In this document: positions 36,111-50,414 of the stretch, in pieces
Position numbering within the stretch: position 1 is the stretch's first letter
Layout of the letters: every line of letters starts with the position of its first letter
DNA from: Epiperipatus broadwayi
Taxonomy: Eukaryota > Onychophora > Udeonychophora > Euonychophora > Peripatidae
NCBI GenBank assembly: GCA_028023455.1
Contig: JAQFVV010012507.1
Span: 1,304,001-1,368,000, forward strand
Reading direction: 5' to 3'
Length of the DNA stretch: 64,000 bases
Notes under the pieces: model-generated
Told to the model about the DNA's origin: nothing
Databases searched by the model: none
Seen by the model: only the letters and a program-made list of their open reading frames with translations
Made by a program: the position numbers and the translations under genes

Positions 36111-39100
36111 TATGAAAAACAATTTGTGTAAGCATAAAGAATGGTGATTATGGGATGCTTGATAATTATGGTTATATATAAAACAAAAATAATAAGAAGA
36201 AAAATATTTGTCAAAATTGCTGTTTATATAATCAAAAGATTGATATGTGGTCATGCAAGCACACAATCATCCCATTATTACAATTAGTTAGAGAGATTGG
36301 CAATGGTTCAAATGGCTAATAAAGGTGGAGCTATCTAATATCTTAAGTGTGTACAAATAGTAGATGGGGCTGATGCCTGCATATTTTGTATTTACTAAGG
36401 GCCAACTACTTGCCAATCACCCTATTCCCCTCTCACAAAAAATGTGAAAAATGTTCAACTTCAACTTTTAAAAATAAAACATTTTGTACAAAAATATTAA
36501 AACACAAAATTGATTATCTTTCACAGAACCACCTACTTTATATAAAATTGTATCTTTTAAATATTGGTGCTACACTCCTCATTGAACTTTTTGCCTTGGT
36601 CAACTGCCTAACTTGCTCAATGATAGTTCTGGACCCACATAGACAAGTGTAAAAAAGGTAATAACGAAAGTGATGAGAAAAAAAATATTGTGCTTAGAAA
36701 TAGAACCTAATCAATATTTTATTATATAAAACAGCAGGAAGATAATTAATGTCATTAATAAGATATATTTGCTTCAAAAATATAAATAATTGAATTTAAA
36801 CACACGTTATAACATTTATATATAATATTCTACAATTCTCATCAAGATTATAATAAGTATTTTATATAAAAATCATTAATGGTAAAGCTTCTTTATTCTA
36901 TTTTGACATGATTTCATTTTATGTTTTGAAATGAAAAAAATGTAATAAACATTTTTTTAAAAACAAATAATGTAGTTTTGAATAAATAATGTTAATATTT
37001 TATGTAATATCTGCTTATAAAAAAAATAATGCTTTAATTTAAAAGTAGCTTATAAGCAACATCTCATAATAAAAATAGTGATATCTGTGCGTGTATATAT
37101 GTATTTAATTTGAATGTGGATAATTAAAATGTACATTAAATGTGTCCAGTAAACTTATTAATAACCTATTGGAATAATGATTAGTACATTCATTTGATAT
37201 CCTTAATATGGAATTCAAATCCCAATGAATAATATTTTTTTCAGCTTTCATATAAATTTAGAACATTTTTTTTATTTTATATAGTCTTCTTTAAGCAGTT
37301 TAAATTAATTACCTGTCCGGTAAATAAATATTTAGTAAAAAGAAGTATTTAATATTTGTGCTGTTTTTAATATTCTCATGATATTTAAAATCACTCATTT
37401 ATATCAACATTAGAGTATTCTTTCCATCAACATGAAATTAATAAGGATCTTAATGAATATGCTGCTTTAAACAAACATTATTTATAGATAACCATCAAGG
37501 AACAAGAAATGTACATCATTCTCAAAGCATATATTTTAAAACTATATCTCTCATAACCTAGGACATAGAAACATTTAAAATCTTAATACAATATAATTAA
37601 TATAGCATAGCATCGTTAATATTACATTTTAATAATAAGAATAAATACGTGAATCTTAAATGATTTAAAATCTATCTCACACATATAAATTATTAATCTT
37701 CTAATAGCATTGATTAAATTGTATTAACTATATTAGAAAGGCATATTCAACTGTAATATAATTTAATTTAAGTATGGGTTATATCAAAATTAACATATCA
37801 TAAATAAAAATGTTTTTTTTCAATAATGAATAATAATAATAAATAATAATAATAATAATAATAATTTTTAAAAATTAAATGTTATATTTCAAGTCCTTAA
37901 TGAGCCCAAAGTTTATAGTACATAATCCATTGATCTATGACACTTTAATGAACTCCAAGTACCATAGGCATCATATGAACGAGTGTATTAAGAATTATTT
38001 CCGCACACATTATGTACATGCACATATAACAAATATCAGTACATGATGACAAATGAATGGGCATTATACCATGCAGTTAAAACATACACTATACAATTTA
38101 GTTCAAGTTTTCTTTTACATTAATTGATCCAATGGGTTTATGTATCATGTCAATTTATTCATTATTCAGAAAATTCTTTATTCATGTAATTTTTAATACT
38201 ATCTTTTGTAGTTATTTCAATTATTTCTTATCATTTCACAGGGTCCTCACACATTTTTTCCGATAATATTCAATAACTATAGTAAGTAACACTTAAATAT
38301 GCAATATTTATCTCTTTATTGATTTTAAGTAGAAGTTAAGACACGACTCGATAATTTTAATTACATTTTATAATTGTTTTATTCGCTCATTAGTAGACAA
38401 TATAGTTAATTCATCTTTAACACTTTCAGAGACATAGATTTATATCAATCATACTTCATCTTAAAAGTATCAATTTATAACTAAGTTTTTTATTTGTTAG
38501 AAATCTTTATTTTACCTGTCAACGCACATTCATTATTTATTATTTTACAACTTTTTTTATTCAAATAAACAGCTTCTCTTTCATCATTAAGATAATAAGC
38601 ATTTGAAAGTTTCTGAAATCACTTTTAATTCAGTTATGGCATACATTTAATATTACAGATAGCACTTATTTTTTCCCTTTCTTTCCAAACTAAGCATTCA
38701 AAAGATTCATATAGAATAATAGTTCTAGAAAAATCAGGATATTGTAAAAATAATATCTGTAATATCTCAAGCTGGAACAGCCAGGGGTTTGTTCTAGATG
38801 TATCATCACTTGACATGTTGCAAATAAATTCATTATCATTGGTATCCAAACCTCTTGGTCAACTTTGGGGCAAAATGAGTGCCTGATTTAAAAGGTTATG
38901 TAGACATTCTCACTTAAAAAAAAAATTATTAAATTATTATTTCTTGGAGTTTGAACTTTAAGTTTTTATGTAACTCTACAAATTCAATATCCTTTTACAT
39001 AGTACCAATTTTTTAATACAAATTCTTTTTAGTAGAATCCTCACTCAAATATGTGCATGGCTCTTTATAATTTCCTGTCAATCATTAAGAAACATACCCT

Positions 39101-40680
39101 CTTTGCTTGCTCCTCCCATGTATTAATTTTCTATTGGCTTTTAATCATAATTTGAAATTAATTATTCACACTACAAAATGATCATGATATTTACTTGGAA
39201 TTTTCCAGTTTTAAATTATATGATAAAAAAAAATTAAAATTAAAAAAATGTTGTAAAATGAAAGTAAAACAAAATATAAAATAAATAATTTAAATTAAAT
39301 CAATTTTTATGAATGAATATTTTCAAATATTCCTTTAAATTTGATTAAATTTTTTTACTCATTTTATTTGTTTAAATGATTTATGAAAATTTATATTTTT
39401 CCTAATAAATGAAATTACATTTATACAAGCAAGCAAGCTCTCACACACACTTAATCATTCCAGTTCAACTATTAATCTACAGCTCTTTTAACTAGTAAGA
39501 AACCTATTCAACTGTTTTAAATTTAATAATCTAATTTAATAAATCAATGGCTTAATTTTATGACTAATTTTAAGTTAAATCTTCTATTAAAACTTACATA
39601 TATACTTTTTTAAATTTAACACACTGTTTTATTATGTTACTATTAACTACCTATTTTAACCCTTAATTTCCCTACTCAGGTCACTTATTCCAACTCCCAC
39701 AAATAAGGCACATCTAGATCCACTGATAAACGAACTTTAAACTGTGTTCTCAACCTTTTAGCAGAACTAGAAATCAATTTTAAATATTATATGCCCAACA
39801 TAAGCATTCTGATCATTAGTTAGAATTATCTAAACCAAAGTCAGTTATAAATAATGTTAAATCTATTGATTTTCTGTGAAAAAAAATTTTTTTCAGTTAA
39901 TATTACATCTACAACAAAACTAGCTCTCTTTAGCCAAAGGTCACAATAGGATGATGTCCCCTAAAAGACATGATAAGTCCTTAAATTGGGCTATACTGTT
40001 ATCTTCTCTAGGTACAATTTGATACTCTTATTGATTTCTAAGTTATGTTTAATTAGTATTAACAATTATGAGATTTAATTATCCCATTATCAAGATTACC
40101 TACCCTTTAACCTTAAACAAATTCCAAAGTATTTATTCAATGGCATAAGAATACCAAGACATCCCTCCTTATTAAGTATCTAAATATTCCCATGACTAAC
40201 AATAATACTTAAATAAATATAATAAAACATGTATAATTATTAAACCTAAGTGAATCTAATTAATAAGTTATATTATCATTTTATTGTAAATTGATCTGTT
40301 ATTATTATTACTTTTATAGAATTATAATTAAGAATAACTATAATAATAATATTATTATACTAAGGAGATATCAGAATTATTATTGATTTTTTAATTAGCT
40401 ATTTATTCCACCTATAAGATATCAAGAGGGATTTTACTTAATTAGATATGTAGTGTATTATGAAGAAAAGTCTTGTAACCTTAATCTATAATTAAAATTA
40501 AATTACTACTTTTTATTTATGTTCTCTACTATTTAATAATAAATAAATATTATAATCTAAATTGTAATTATAATTCATAACTTTAAATAATAACTAATTC
40601 ATACTTTAATTTTCTATGCATAAACATACTTTAATAAATTTGCAATATAGTTTATCAATGTGATCAAGGTAGTTTGTAAT
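36111..40680. other. AT-rich stretch, no supported gene
   Basis: Frames at 36386-36652 (+) and 38634-38849 (-) have slightly richer composition than their surroundings, but no family is recognised and there are no splice or start signals to support them. A short (AAT)n run lies near 37831-37863. Confidence 0.5.
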
Positions 40681-40688
40681 AATTTGAG

Positions 40689-40804
40689 ATTCAATTTAAG
40701 AAATATTTGCCCATATCTTGTACTGAATTAATATCTCCTCCAAAGCATTCAATTTAAGAAATATTTGCCCATATCTTGTACTGAATTAATATCTCCTCCA
40801 AAGC
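40689..40804. repeat. 58-bp tandem duplication
   Basis: Two adjacent copies of a unit beginning ATTCAATTTAAGAAATATT read as identical. Confidence 0.9.
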
Positions 40805-41752
40805 TCAAACTGTATGTTTTGATTAATGTGTATATTAGTTTAACTTTTAAAACATTAACTTTAATAATATTATTTACCAGATATTTCAACAATTATTTTA
40901 AACTACTAAATACTTAAATAAATAACAATATTAGTGCCATTAGATAACAATATAATGCAATAACACATATAAACATTTGAACATTTTTGTTCCCCTTAAT
41001 TACAATGAGATATTTAAAATAAAAAAAACTTCATGTTCATGCAATGTGGTGCTGTTGTGATCTTTAACTTTATTTCTTATATCATAAAATAATGTGTATT
41101 TATTAAATAATCAATTGTTTTTCTATGGATTTGATTTCCACTCATTACCTCTTATAGATTATGATGCAAAATATAAGATTTAAAATATGGATTAGTGTTT
41201 TATTTCTCAACTAAAATAATCTTATTATAATATTATGAAATATTACACATTTATCTATGTTATATTTTATGATATTCACCATTTGATCTCCCTCTTTACC
41301 TTGCACTAAGATATTTTTATAATAATTATGAAATCATTAATTTGTTTTATAATCTAACACTCAATTTTTTATGGTCTTGTTATCAAACCCTATAATAAGA
41401 TACAACAAATTAAACTTTTATCCTGGACACTATCAAAGATGACAACTCGTCTCTTCCTGGACTAATTTCCATTTACAATTTATGATATTAAGCTAAATGT
41501 TGGTAGACCAATCTTTGGTGCATCCTAAAATAAAATCCTTATCTTCATTTTATCTAATAACTCAGGTATGAACTTCCTATCTGCAAGCTGTATCTATTTC
41601 ATATATGTTTTATAAATAATAGCCTACAAAGAATTATAAACTAAAATTAGCTAAAACCCTATTACAATTATATTAAAGGATTAATAGTTAAACATAAGAT
41701 CACACTTTAAATATCATCATTTATCATTTCAATATTATATTCCGACACAGAC
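40805..41752. other. AT-rich stretch, no supported gene
   Basis: Nothing recognisable on either strand. Confidence 0.5.
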
Positions 41753-41871
41753 ATATCTCCTCTTTTTATAATACATATATATATATATATGTAATGACTT
41801 TTGTGTGTATATATCTCCTCTATTTATATATACATATATATATATATATGTAATGACTTTTGTGTGTATAT
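41753..41871. repeat. 59-bp tandem duplication containing (TA)n
   Basis: Two near-identical units carry GTAATGACTTTTGTGTGTAT after a (TA)n run. Confidence 0.8.
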
Positions 41872-42464
41872 TTCACTAGCTCATTGTTCATATACATTTA
41901 TTTTAATTATCTAACCATATTTAATAAAAAGAAAGCTTGAAACAATTAATTGCATAGATAAACAAATCAAATTAATTATTAATTTATTCATCTATTAACT
42001 TATCCTTCTACATTGATAACAATTATTTTAAAGTATAAAATTAAATTATATACAAACATTATGTTAGAAGTTTTTTAAAAAAAAAAATTACAAGTTTGTT
42101 ATAAAAAAAAAAAACTTTAATTTTTTTTAATGGTATTCCATTCGTTTCCAATGCTTCAACTCGTTAGAGCAACATTTCTCCCAATTATGCTCCTTTTATT
42201 CTGATAAGAATATCATAAAATTATACAATTCCAATGTAAACCGATTATGAAAAATTTCTCGGGTTGTTCTCCTATTGACAAATTTAATATCAGGTTGTTT
42301 TCCTATTGACAGATTTAATAATTAATTCCTTCATTTTCTGAGCCCACTGCTATGATTTATTGCAAGAATAAATATAATCTTTATTTAACATTTTCCTTTT
42401 ATATTTGCCTGGTATTCCATCCATGTATCCTTTCAAATTTAATCCTTTATTTAATATATATATA
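41872..42464. other. AT-rich stretch leading to a solo LTR
   Basis: No gene is seen. A diverged tandem of about 37 bp lies at 42255-42320 (GGTTGTTCTCCTATTGACA-like, twice). Confidence 0.5.
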
Positions 42465-44359
42465 TTTTAATGATCACTGAAATGAGTCTGAAGATTTCTT
42501 AACGTATCCGCACTACAAGGGCGCCATCTAGGCATTTGAACCTAGAAAAAATTATATAGTAGGCAGAAACGTAAGTTAAGAATCAAAAAAAATATTTTTT
42601 TATATATATTATTCTGACTGTTTGCCCAATGTCATTAGCTCATAGAGTAGCAGAGATTTTAAACATTTTTTATAAGTTTTAATATATTTAGATTCTCAAA
42701 ATATATTAATATTTAAAACAATAAAATAAAAGAAGCTACTTTCAGTAATTAACACACAAATAGATTTTTATTAACACACATTTAAAATTGAGGAATAAAT
42801 TTATTTTAGATTTTAACATTAATAATTTTTTTAAATTTAAATTCAAATTATTATTTAAATAGACCACACAGATGGATATTTAAATTATATTTTACTTTGG
42901 CATGTCAAGCATAGATAGTCTACATAGATTTTTTCCACTTAAAAACTTATCACAACATTCATTCAATCTCAGACTAAAAGTTCGTAGATAACCCAATGCA
43001 ATATGAAGATGCTAGCATAAAACCATGCTGACAGGAATGTGCATCTGACAGTGTGATATTATTTGAAGGAAATGATCCATGTCTAGAACAGGAATGTGCA
43101 TCTGTCTGACTAAGGAATCATGTATATAAGATTTTAAAGAGTGCTACGTATGGGGGAAAGCAGTCTTCTGCCGACTTATAATCCCTCCAGAGGTAGAAGA
43201 GATCAATGGTGCAGGAAATATGTCTGTGACCATTGCAACGATATGACTGCCTCTTTGGGGTCATGCATTCAGTTGGGCATGTTTCCCTGTATGCTAAACC
43301 CACTTCACAATACATTAATATAAACACCCATATGTCCCTCCACAAGCATTGCTCTAACTATGAAACAAATAGCCTGAAATTAAAATCCCATAACCTAAAC
43401 ATAAACAAATTTAAACATAGTTATTAATCTTTATCCATGCAGCTATCTACACCCAACTTAAATCAAAATACATTTTAATTAAAACGTAACACACACACCA
43501 AAAAAAATAAAATGGAAATGATTGCTTAAACATCTACATAAAAAATATCAATAGATGAATTTGCATTCTTTAAGTCAAATAAGAGTTTTTATTTTCAGCT
43601 ATTAATTACTTGCAATTTTAGGAAAGTTCTTATTAGATAGGCACAATAGTTCATACTTTACGGATTTAGCAGATTTAGAAGTCCATCTTTGTGATCACTT
43701 TCATATATTTTGTCCTTCTTTGATATGAAACTGTGACTTACTGTGCATTTGGTCAGGAACTGTCATCAATAGGCCTCAGCTGGTTGTCTGAAAAATTAAA
43801 TTTATTGCAGACTTCCACATCATGAAAATCTGCAATATAGCTAGTTATAGTGACATATTCATAGTCAGCTCTCAGATCTGAATTATAATAATCATTTGGC
43901 TTTTATATTTTTCTTGGCCTCTTATCATTAGATCTTGGGATTCAACGAGCCAGACATCACTAATTCTCTCGTGTTTCAGTTATGGTCCATGCTGTCATTT
44001 TTGTGCTTAAATTGGTCATTTAATTTCTTTGTATTTTCTTATTTGCCCATTTAATTTATTTTAAATACCTCAAGGGCCAGCTTGCTTTCAAACAATAATT
44101 TAATTAATAAAACAATCATTTGCATTTTCTAAGATTATAGAAATCAATATTATTTTTATTTTTAAAATATCAATCTTTATATTTTTACTTTTTTTTTTAC
44201 AATTTAAAATAGTTTAAGTTTTCCATCTGTGCGACAATATATATATTAAACAACTTTTACTTTTCAGTTTTTAAGTTTTTTTCTTTTTAATAAACCAATT
44301 TTATTTACGATCTTTTTATTTTCATTTTAAAATAATGTAATGGGATATTATATTCTGTT

Positions 44360-44362
<3 letters not shown>
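42465..44362 (-). mobile_element. Solo LTR of the TGTAACG family (inverted)
   Basis: Read on the minus strand it starts at 44362 with TGTAACAGAATATAATATCC and ends at GATCATTAAAA (42465). It aligns with the LTRs of both complete copies, including the TATA box and the end segment GCCTAGATGGCGCCC. It is 1898 bp long and contains the 3'-half block present in copy 1 but missing from copy 2, in a diverged form. ATATA flanks both sides (42460-42464 and 44363-44367). No interior or second LTR is present, as after recombination between LTRs. Confidence 0.85.
43900..43907 (-). promoter_or_regulatory. TATA box in solo LTR
   Basis: CTTTTATA on the plus strand (TATAAAAG on the minus strand) lies 455 bp from the LTR start, matching the family position. 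Confidence 0.5.
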
Positions 44363-44393
<31 letters not shown>

Positions 44394-44403
44394 ACAGTGT
44401 ATA

Positions 44404-44465
44404 TAATATTTTATGATGAGTTATATATATATATATATATATATATAACTCATCATAAAATATTA
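44404..44465. repeat. Perfect 62-bp palindrome with (AT)n core
   Basis: TAATATTTTATGATGAG and its exact reverse complement flank an (AT)n centre. It lies 41 bp beyond the end of the solo LTR. Confidence 0.9.
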
Positions 44466-45444
44466 TTACACATGAAAGTTATACTAAAACTAATAAGGAT
44501 CCATTTATATCTTTTATTATTGAAATTTTCATTCAAATAAACTTTTATATGTTCTCTTATCATGCTAGATCCATTTTCCATATGCAAATCTTTCCATTAT
44601 TATTTATTACTACTTTATTTTTAATTATCTTTAAAAATGTGCACTTAACTTTGTCATGAATAATTTTTATTCATCCATCCATTCCAATTAAATCTTGCAT
44701 AACTGTTATGATAGTCAAAATGCATAAATATTTTATCTTGCTTATTAATCAAATTAGGTATTAATATAATACAGTGTTTTCCTTCAGTTCAGGTGTTACT
44801 TGACCACACTTTGGCATTAATCTACAACTTTTTCCTTTTATTTCTCTGATATTTTTTCCCAACATAATGTCTCCAAGAGATTTTGGTAAAATTATTAAAT
44901 TGTTGAGTTCACCAGCAGAACCTTAATTTACCCTTTCATGTTAACAAAAAACCCTTATAATATACAGTTTTAAATTCTTAAGTAGATCATAATCAATTAC
45001 TTGTTTTTAAAATAATAATAACATTTAAAAATTCCCACTCATCTCCTGATGTTTTATTGGCTTCCAGTAATTTTCAGTTGTAATATCTTTATCTTTTATT
45101 TTAAACAGTATGAAATTAGCATTTCTTTTGTCACTATCATTCAATGCATGGTCTAACCCACACTATAGAAGAGTAATGCAAGAATAACATCAACATTTTA
45201 TGCAGACATTGAAATTAATTTAATTTGGCAATTAAAAATAAAAAATAAAAGTAAAAACTAATTAACTTTGTTATTAAAACTATTTCATTTTTTTTCTTTC
45301 CATCTTTGTTTCTCCATTCTTTCTATAATTTTTATAACTTTTTATATACCTGTGTATATGTATATTTTTCCTGCATTTCTTTTACATGACACACCATTGT
45401 CCAATCAAATTTGAAGTATTTAAGGTGGGACATTCAACACTAGC
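44466..45444. other. AT-rich stretch, no supported gene
   Basis: No recognisable motif. Confidence 0.5.
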
Positions 45445-46236
45445 ATTAATCTGACTTTTTAATTAATTCAACCTTGATTCTTCTAAGTAAAGAAACTTCT
45501 AAATCATAATATGTCTCATCTTGTTACATAATTATCTTTAAAAAAAATTATTTAACTTAATAAAATAATATATTTTAAAATTTTTTGATTTAGAATACCT
45601 TTTATTTAAAACACTCATTAACTTTATTTTACTTGAGAGTTATTTTTTAATATTACTATAATCATCATTATTCAATTACTGTTATAAAGTATTCTTATTA
45701 TTTTTAATATTAATTAATGCTTTTATTAATTCTCAGTCTTACTTTACACACATGTTGTTAAATATCATACATACAAGGAAATAACTTATTTTTAAACATA
45801 ATAATTAAATGAAATTAAATTAAACTAACAAATTTATCAAACCTAAAACTCTATTTTTACTCAACGGTTATGTAAATAATATTTTATTAAATATTATTTT
45901 TTAACGGCATTTTACTTCTAAACAAACCAAAAATACAACTTTAACATATTTAATAAACCATAATTGGCAAAAATCTATAAAAGTTTATTTAATTCAGTGT
46001 ACTCTAATTTAATATTTGCTTAAGTTTTGACCCCAAAATTGAAATTTTAGATATCTATCAACAAATTAAGTAATATTTCTTAAATGATTTATTATTGACA
46101 ATTGAGAACATTTAACTAATACCTATGCAATTTAATTACAATAAAGTTCATTTGAAACAAGATTAGTTTTATTTAAGGAAAAAAGTTTGTATTATTATAA
46201 GTTATATTTAAACTTTTGTGGCCTTAAATATATGGT
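45445..46236. repeat. Old direct repeat, left copy (possible LTR)
   Basis: It aligns in the same orientation with 52303-53142 from ATTAATCTGA to AAATATATGGTTA, with many substitutions and small indels. If the pair are LTRs, the minus strand is the better sense candidate. The minus-strand bases just outside (GTGGAAGGAATAACTG) are purine-rich, and the repeat then starts TAACC. No primer-binding site could be recognised. Confidence 0.6.
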
Positions 46237-46502
46237 TACAGTTATTCCTTCCACTGATCAAAAAAAAATTTTTACAACTTATTACTCATTAGGCATATGT
46301 TCTACAAAAAATCATTGATTGATCAGATGATAATTCAGATATCACTACTTTTTTTTTATCTGTTAATTCAGGCTATTATCTAAAACCGCTATAAGCATTG
46401 ACATAAGAATTAAAATTTTCATACAGAGTTCAATGATGGAACTGACCTTAGGATACATGCACTGAATGTACTTCAATAGATTAATTTCCTTCCAGATCAA
46501 AT

Positions 46503-47796
46503 CTACTGACTATTAACGAATATTTGACAATGATTGCACTTAATCTCACTATTTAATAGCAGTATTTCCCCAACATTAGACTGATTAAATAAATATCTGG
46601 CAAATGCTATTTTCATTTTGCATTTAATCTTAGTTATAGTGGCAATTTCACTAATAAATGAATATCTATTCTTATTTAGTACTGATTTTATTGCAACTTG
46701 ATTGGTATGGGCCTTTCTAACACTATAATATATATTCAAAAGATATTGGATTGTTTTAACTCTTTCTTCTGTTTGCATCTGCTCAACACTATTCTGTACT
46801 ATATTTTTCTGTTCAACTTGGAATTCATTTATCTCTTTGAAAAAATGTAAACTTTGTCCTTAATGTGCTCTGGCAATTCTTGATACTTTGTTAAAAATTC
46901 TTTTATTTTCTTCTGTATTCTTTTAATATCCCTTCTAATCTAACATTGACCTTTTTTATTCCTTAATTTCTTATTTGGTTTTGAGGACTTCTTCCATCAG
47001 TTCTATCCTATTGGTGTCAAAATTTGCATTATTTTGGCTATTTACCTGTTGTGATTTACCAATTCCCTTTCAATAACTGTTTGTTCTTCCCTTATGTTTT
47101 TAAATTTAGACTCTAATTCTGCCCTGAGACTATGCATTGGTTAGGATGTAGTTTAATTCCTTAGAATTTATTATTTATAACATTAATTTCCTCCATAAGT
47201 TTTTTATTAGATCCTCTCATCTCACTTTCCCGTTTTTTTAATTTGTTTTCAAAATCTATTTTATAGTTGGTTAACTGGTTTTGAATTTCCTCAAACTTTT
47301 TGTCTGAATTCACCTTTGTCATTTGGCAGTTAGACTCTAATAAATCAAATTTTACATGAAAATCATTAAATGTTTCTTTTTGAGACCTTTCTATTTTTAT
47401 CTCCGTCTCTTTAAATATATCTTCTTGCAAGTTTCTCAACTCAATTAATTCTGTTCTAAACTTATCTTGAGTATTGTCCTATTTGTTCTCCAAACTTTTT
47501 GATGGATCATTTATCTTCTCATTTAATTCTACTCTCATTTCTTTCAATTCTATACTCTAATTTTTAAATTATTCATTTATTTCTGTCTTTAACTTTTCAG
47601 ATTGTCTACTAATTTTTATACTCTGATTATCAATTTTTTTTCTCATTTTTTACTCTAATCATCAAATTTTTTATTCATTTCTATTGTCATCTTTTTTAAT
47701 CTCTCTAATATTAATACAGAGGTGGGGTCTTGTGCACTAAGAAGAGTGTTATTTTGGACTTCACCTAAATCTTTGATTTCTTTACTTTCTTCCATT
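46503..47796 (-). pseudogene. Stop-ridden coiled-coil protein gene (Gag/ORF1-like?)
   Basis: Reading from a Met at 47796, one frame continues through several stops (at least five before 47439) into an intact 92-codon stretch (47439-47161). Its product is a long, highly charged coiled coil rich in Lys, Glu, Asn and Ile heptads. Further frames to 46503 continue charged, with a C-terminal KCNHCQ pair of cysteines. Such architecture suits a retroelement Gag or LINE ORF1 protein, but no diagnostic domain is visible. A decayed host coiled-coil gene cannot be excluded. It lies between the old direct repeats, near the left one. Confidence 0.5.
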
Positions 47797-47799
47797 TTA

Positions 47800-50400
47800 A
47801 ATACTATTAACCTTTAAAAGAAAAAGCTAATTTTAAACTTACTTCCATCATGCTACACTTTATTTTCACTTAGTTCTTAAACAATTTATACAACAATTCT
47901 AGGCAATTATGATAATCCTTCAGGCACTTCTCCCCCAGGTAAAATAATAACAACAATATGCTTTAAACTTTTAAGCTTATAATTTAATAAATTATTAACA
48001 AGAACAAAAAAAATAAAGCACTACTAATATTATAGCATTATTAAATGGTATGTTGCCAATATTACCAGAAAATCATAAATAATTCTTATATTTAAAATTG
48101 ACTAGAGCATGAAATAATGAATAGCTAATAATTTATTATTAATATTTATTATAGAGTACAGGTCATATGAATATAGTGCAATGTAATGTTTAATTATAAC
48201 AAATATAATATTAATACTTGCATTGAACATATTTAAATTATAAGCAATAAATTTTTGTTTTAACTTGAATACTTATAGACAAGATGATTTTATTAATGAG
48301 TTACATTGACAATAATTTTTTAGTCAAAATGAATAATTAATAATTATATAGGCAAACTATATAATTTTCTTTTCAACTAATAATTTATAACAAACAAAAA
48401 TTAACTATAACTACAATATCATCGGACTCTTATTGTTGTGGTATCAAAGTTATCATCATATGTAAGCCAATAACAATGCAGAATAGAGAGAACAACACAA
48501 AATCAACTGAGAATAAATCTAACCAATACACTTTACTTCAAAACTCTCAAATCTCAGGTTCTTTATAGTTTAAATGTCATACAATGAATGTAATTAATAA
48601 CAATAATAATTATTATTATTTTCTTAAAAGAATACTCTTATTACATTACAATTATTGGGTTTGAAACTTATTTTCTCAGGGTTTATGTTATAAGCTTAGA
48701 TATCTTAAAACTTTAAATACTAGTTCAATATTTCAGCTGCATCTCAGGTTCATGTTATACTTAATATAAAATGATAATTATACTACATATTTCAAAGTTC
48801 TTATATGCAATATTTATTTAAGTTGTAAATAAAACATTTTATATCATCTCTATAACTTTATTTTTGATATCTTGTGCTTCAATCAAATATGAAAAGGAAA
48901 TACATAAAACTGAGTCTATCAATATTTAAGTGACCAATAATTATCATATAAAACATTTTTAAAGCATTTTTAATTTTTTTCCTCTATAACTATTTTATTT
49001 ATCCAGCACATAAATATATTTAAGTCTATAATCTTATAATAAATTAATTTATAATAATTGCACACAGAATGAGGTAATACAGCTAGTGCAAAGAGTACAT
49101 TTTATGTTATCCAAAGCATTACAAAGACACATTTCAAATAAATAAAAATTAATGAAGCATATGTTTTATTACAATGCACATGAAAGGTCAAACAAATAAA
49201 TACTAATATGTGTCCATTGAAATGTACTATTTTAAAAATAATAAATAATAAATCTTTATTATTTTGATATTTTCTGATTAATGAATGAAATAGTAATGGC
49301 AACTAAAACAGAAATGTATTTTATTAATAACAAAAAATAATAATAAGTTGTGCATTATTTATTAAGTCCTCATCCCTATTATCTACCATACTTATTCAAG
49401 TATCTTGTACAAAAGTCAAAACAACAGATGTAAATGCCCACATTGGGTGCTAGCATGATGTAACTTCCTAATGATATTAATTACATTTCAAAACCAGTGT
49501 GAGAAAGCATTTGTTCTTTCATTACAAAAATAGCATATTGTATAAATTATAAGTACACCATTGCAATACAATTAATACATATGAGAGATGAGAAAATAGA
49601 TATAATATACATAATACGCTTCAGGTACTGCTTTAACATTAAGTTACAGTAGCTAGCAAATACCCTTAAAATAAATATTCCTAGGAAGACTCCAAAAATA
49701 TTCAATAACATATTTAAGCATTGCAATCTAAGCAATGTAAATAATAAATAATATATGAATAGTCATCCAGTATCTATGTGAAAGCAGTGCCAAAATATTA
49801 ATAAATCACAATCTCTCTTTCATGAAAGGGCTGAGTATATGCAATAGCAAGAGAAAAAATATCATAATAAACAATTGCTGAGTTAACAGATGACTTCAAG
49901 CAGTGTGTCAATAACTAAATAAGAAATGCTTAAATATAATAACAGCAATAAACCATTTATCAAATTCCTCAATGTACGTGAATTTACAAAATATGACAGT
50001 ATAACAAAACTACATATTATAATTTTATAAGCTATTTAAATTCATGTACCAATTTCCAGACCTCCTACATGTTCACACATACCAACTATAAAAGCTATTT
50101 TACCCCAGTACAATAATTTGTTATGTCATATCAAATATCAGTCTATTAAAATAAAATATTTATTTGGATATATTTCTTTTTTTTTTTAAATAATCATTAT
50201 TTTTGTTTCTTACCAAAATCTTTGGCCAACAAATACTATTATAAATATTCCCATAATACCATATAAAATATACTAATAATATAAATAAAATATAAAATTA
50301 CAATTATATACTACAAAGAATAAATTTTCTGTGCATATGAAACACATTTATACCCGCTAAAGTTATTTTACTTGCTAATGAAAGGATCAAAGTTTTTCTT
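47800..50400. other. Interior of the direct-repeat pair, no supported gene
   Basis: About 2.6 kb of AT-rich DNA. Frames at 49102-49302 and 49547-49735 (minus) are without recognised features. Confidence 0.5.
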
Positions 50401-50414
50401 ACAATGAAAATTAA

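Noticed and set aside
36386-36652. 88-codon frame with several Cys residues
   Set aside because: No family recognised, no zinc-binding spacing that holds up, and length within chance expectation.
38634-38849. 71-codon minus-strand frame with mixed composition
   Set aside because: It looks less AT-driven than its neighbours, but I recognise no domain and see no start or splice support.
41753-41871. CRISPR-like spaced repeats
   Set aside because: Only two adjacent copies with a TA microsatellite; a simple tandem duplication in a eukaryotic context.
43118-43427. Overlapping 60-75 codon frames in the solo LTR
   Set aside because: They correspond to the diverged LTR block. The frames do not match the hydrophobic frame of copy 1, so no conserved protein is supported.
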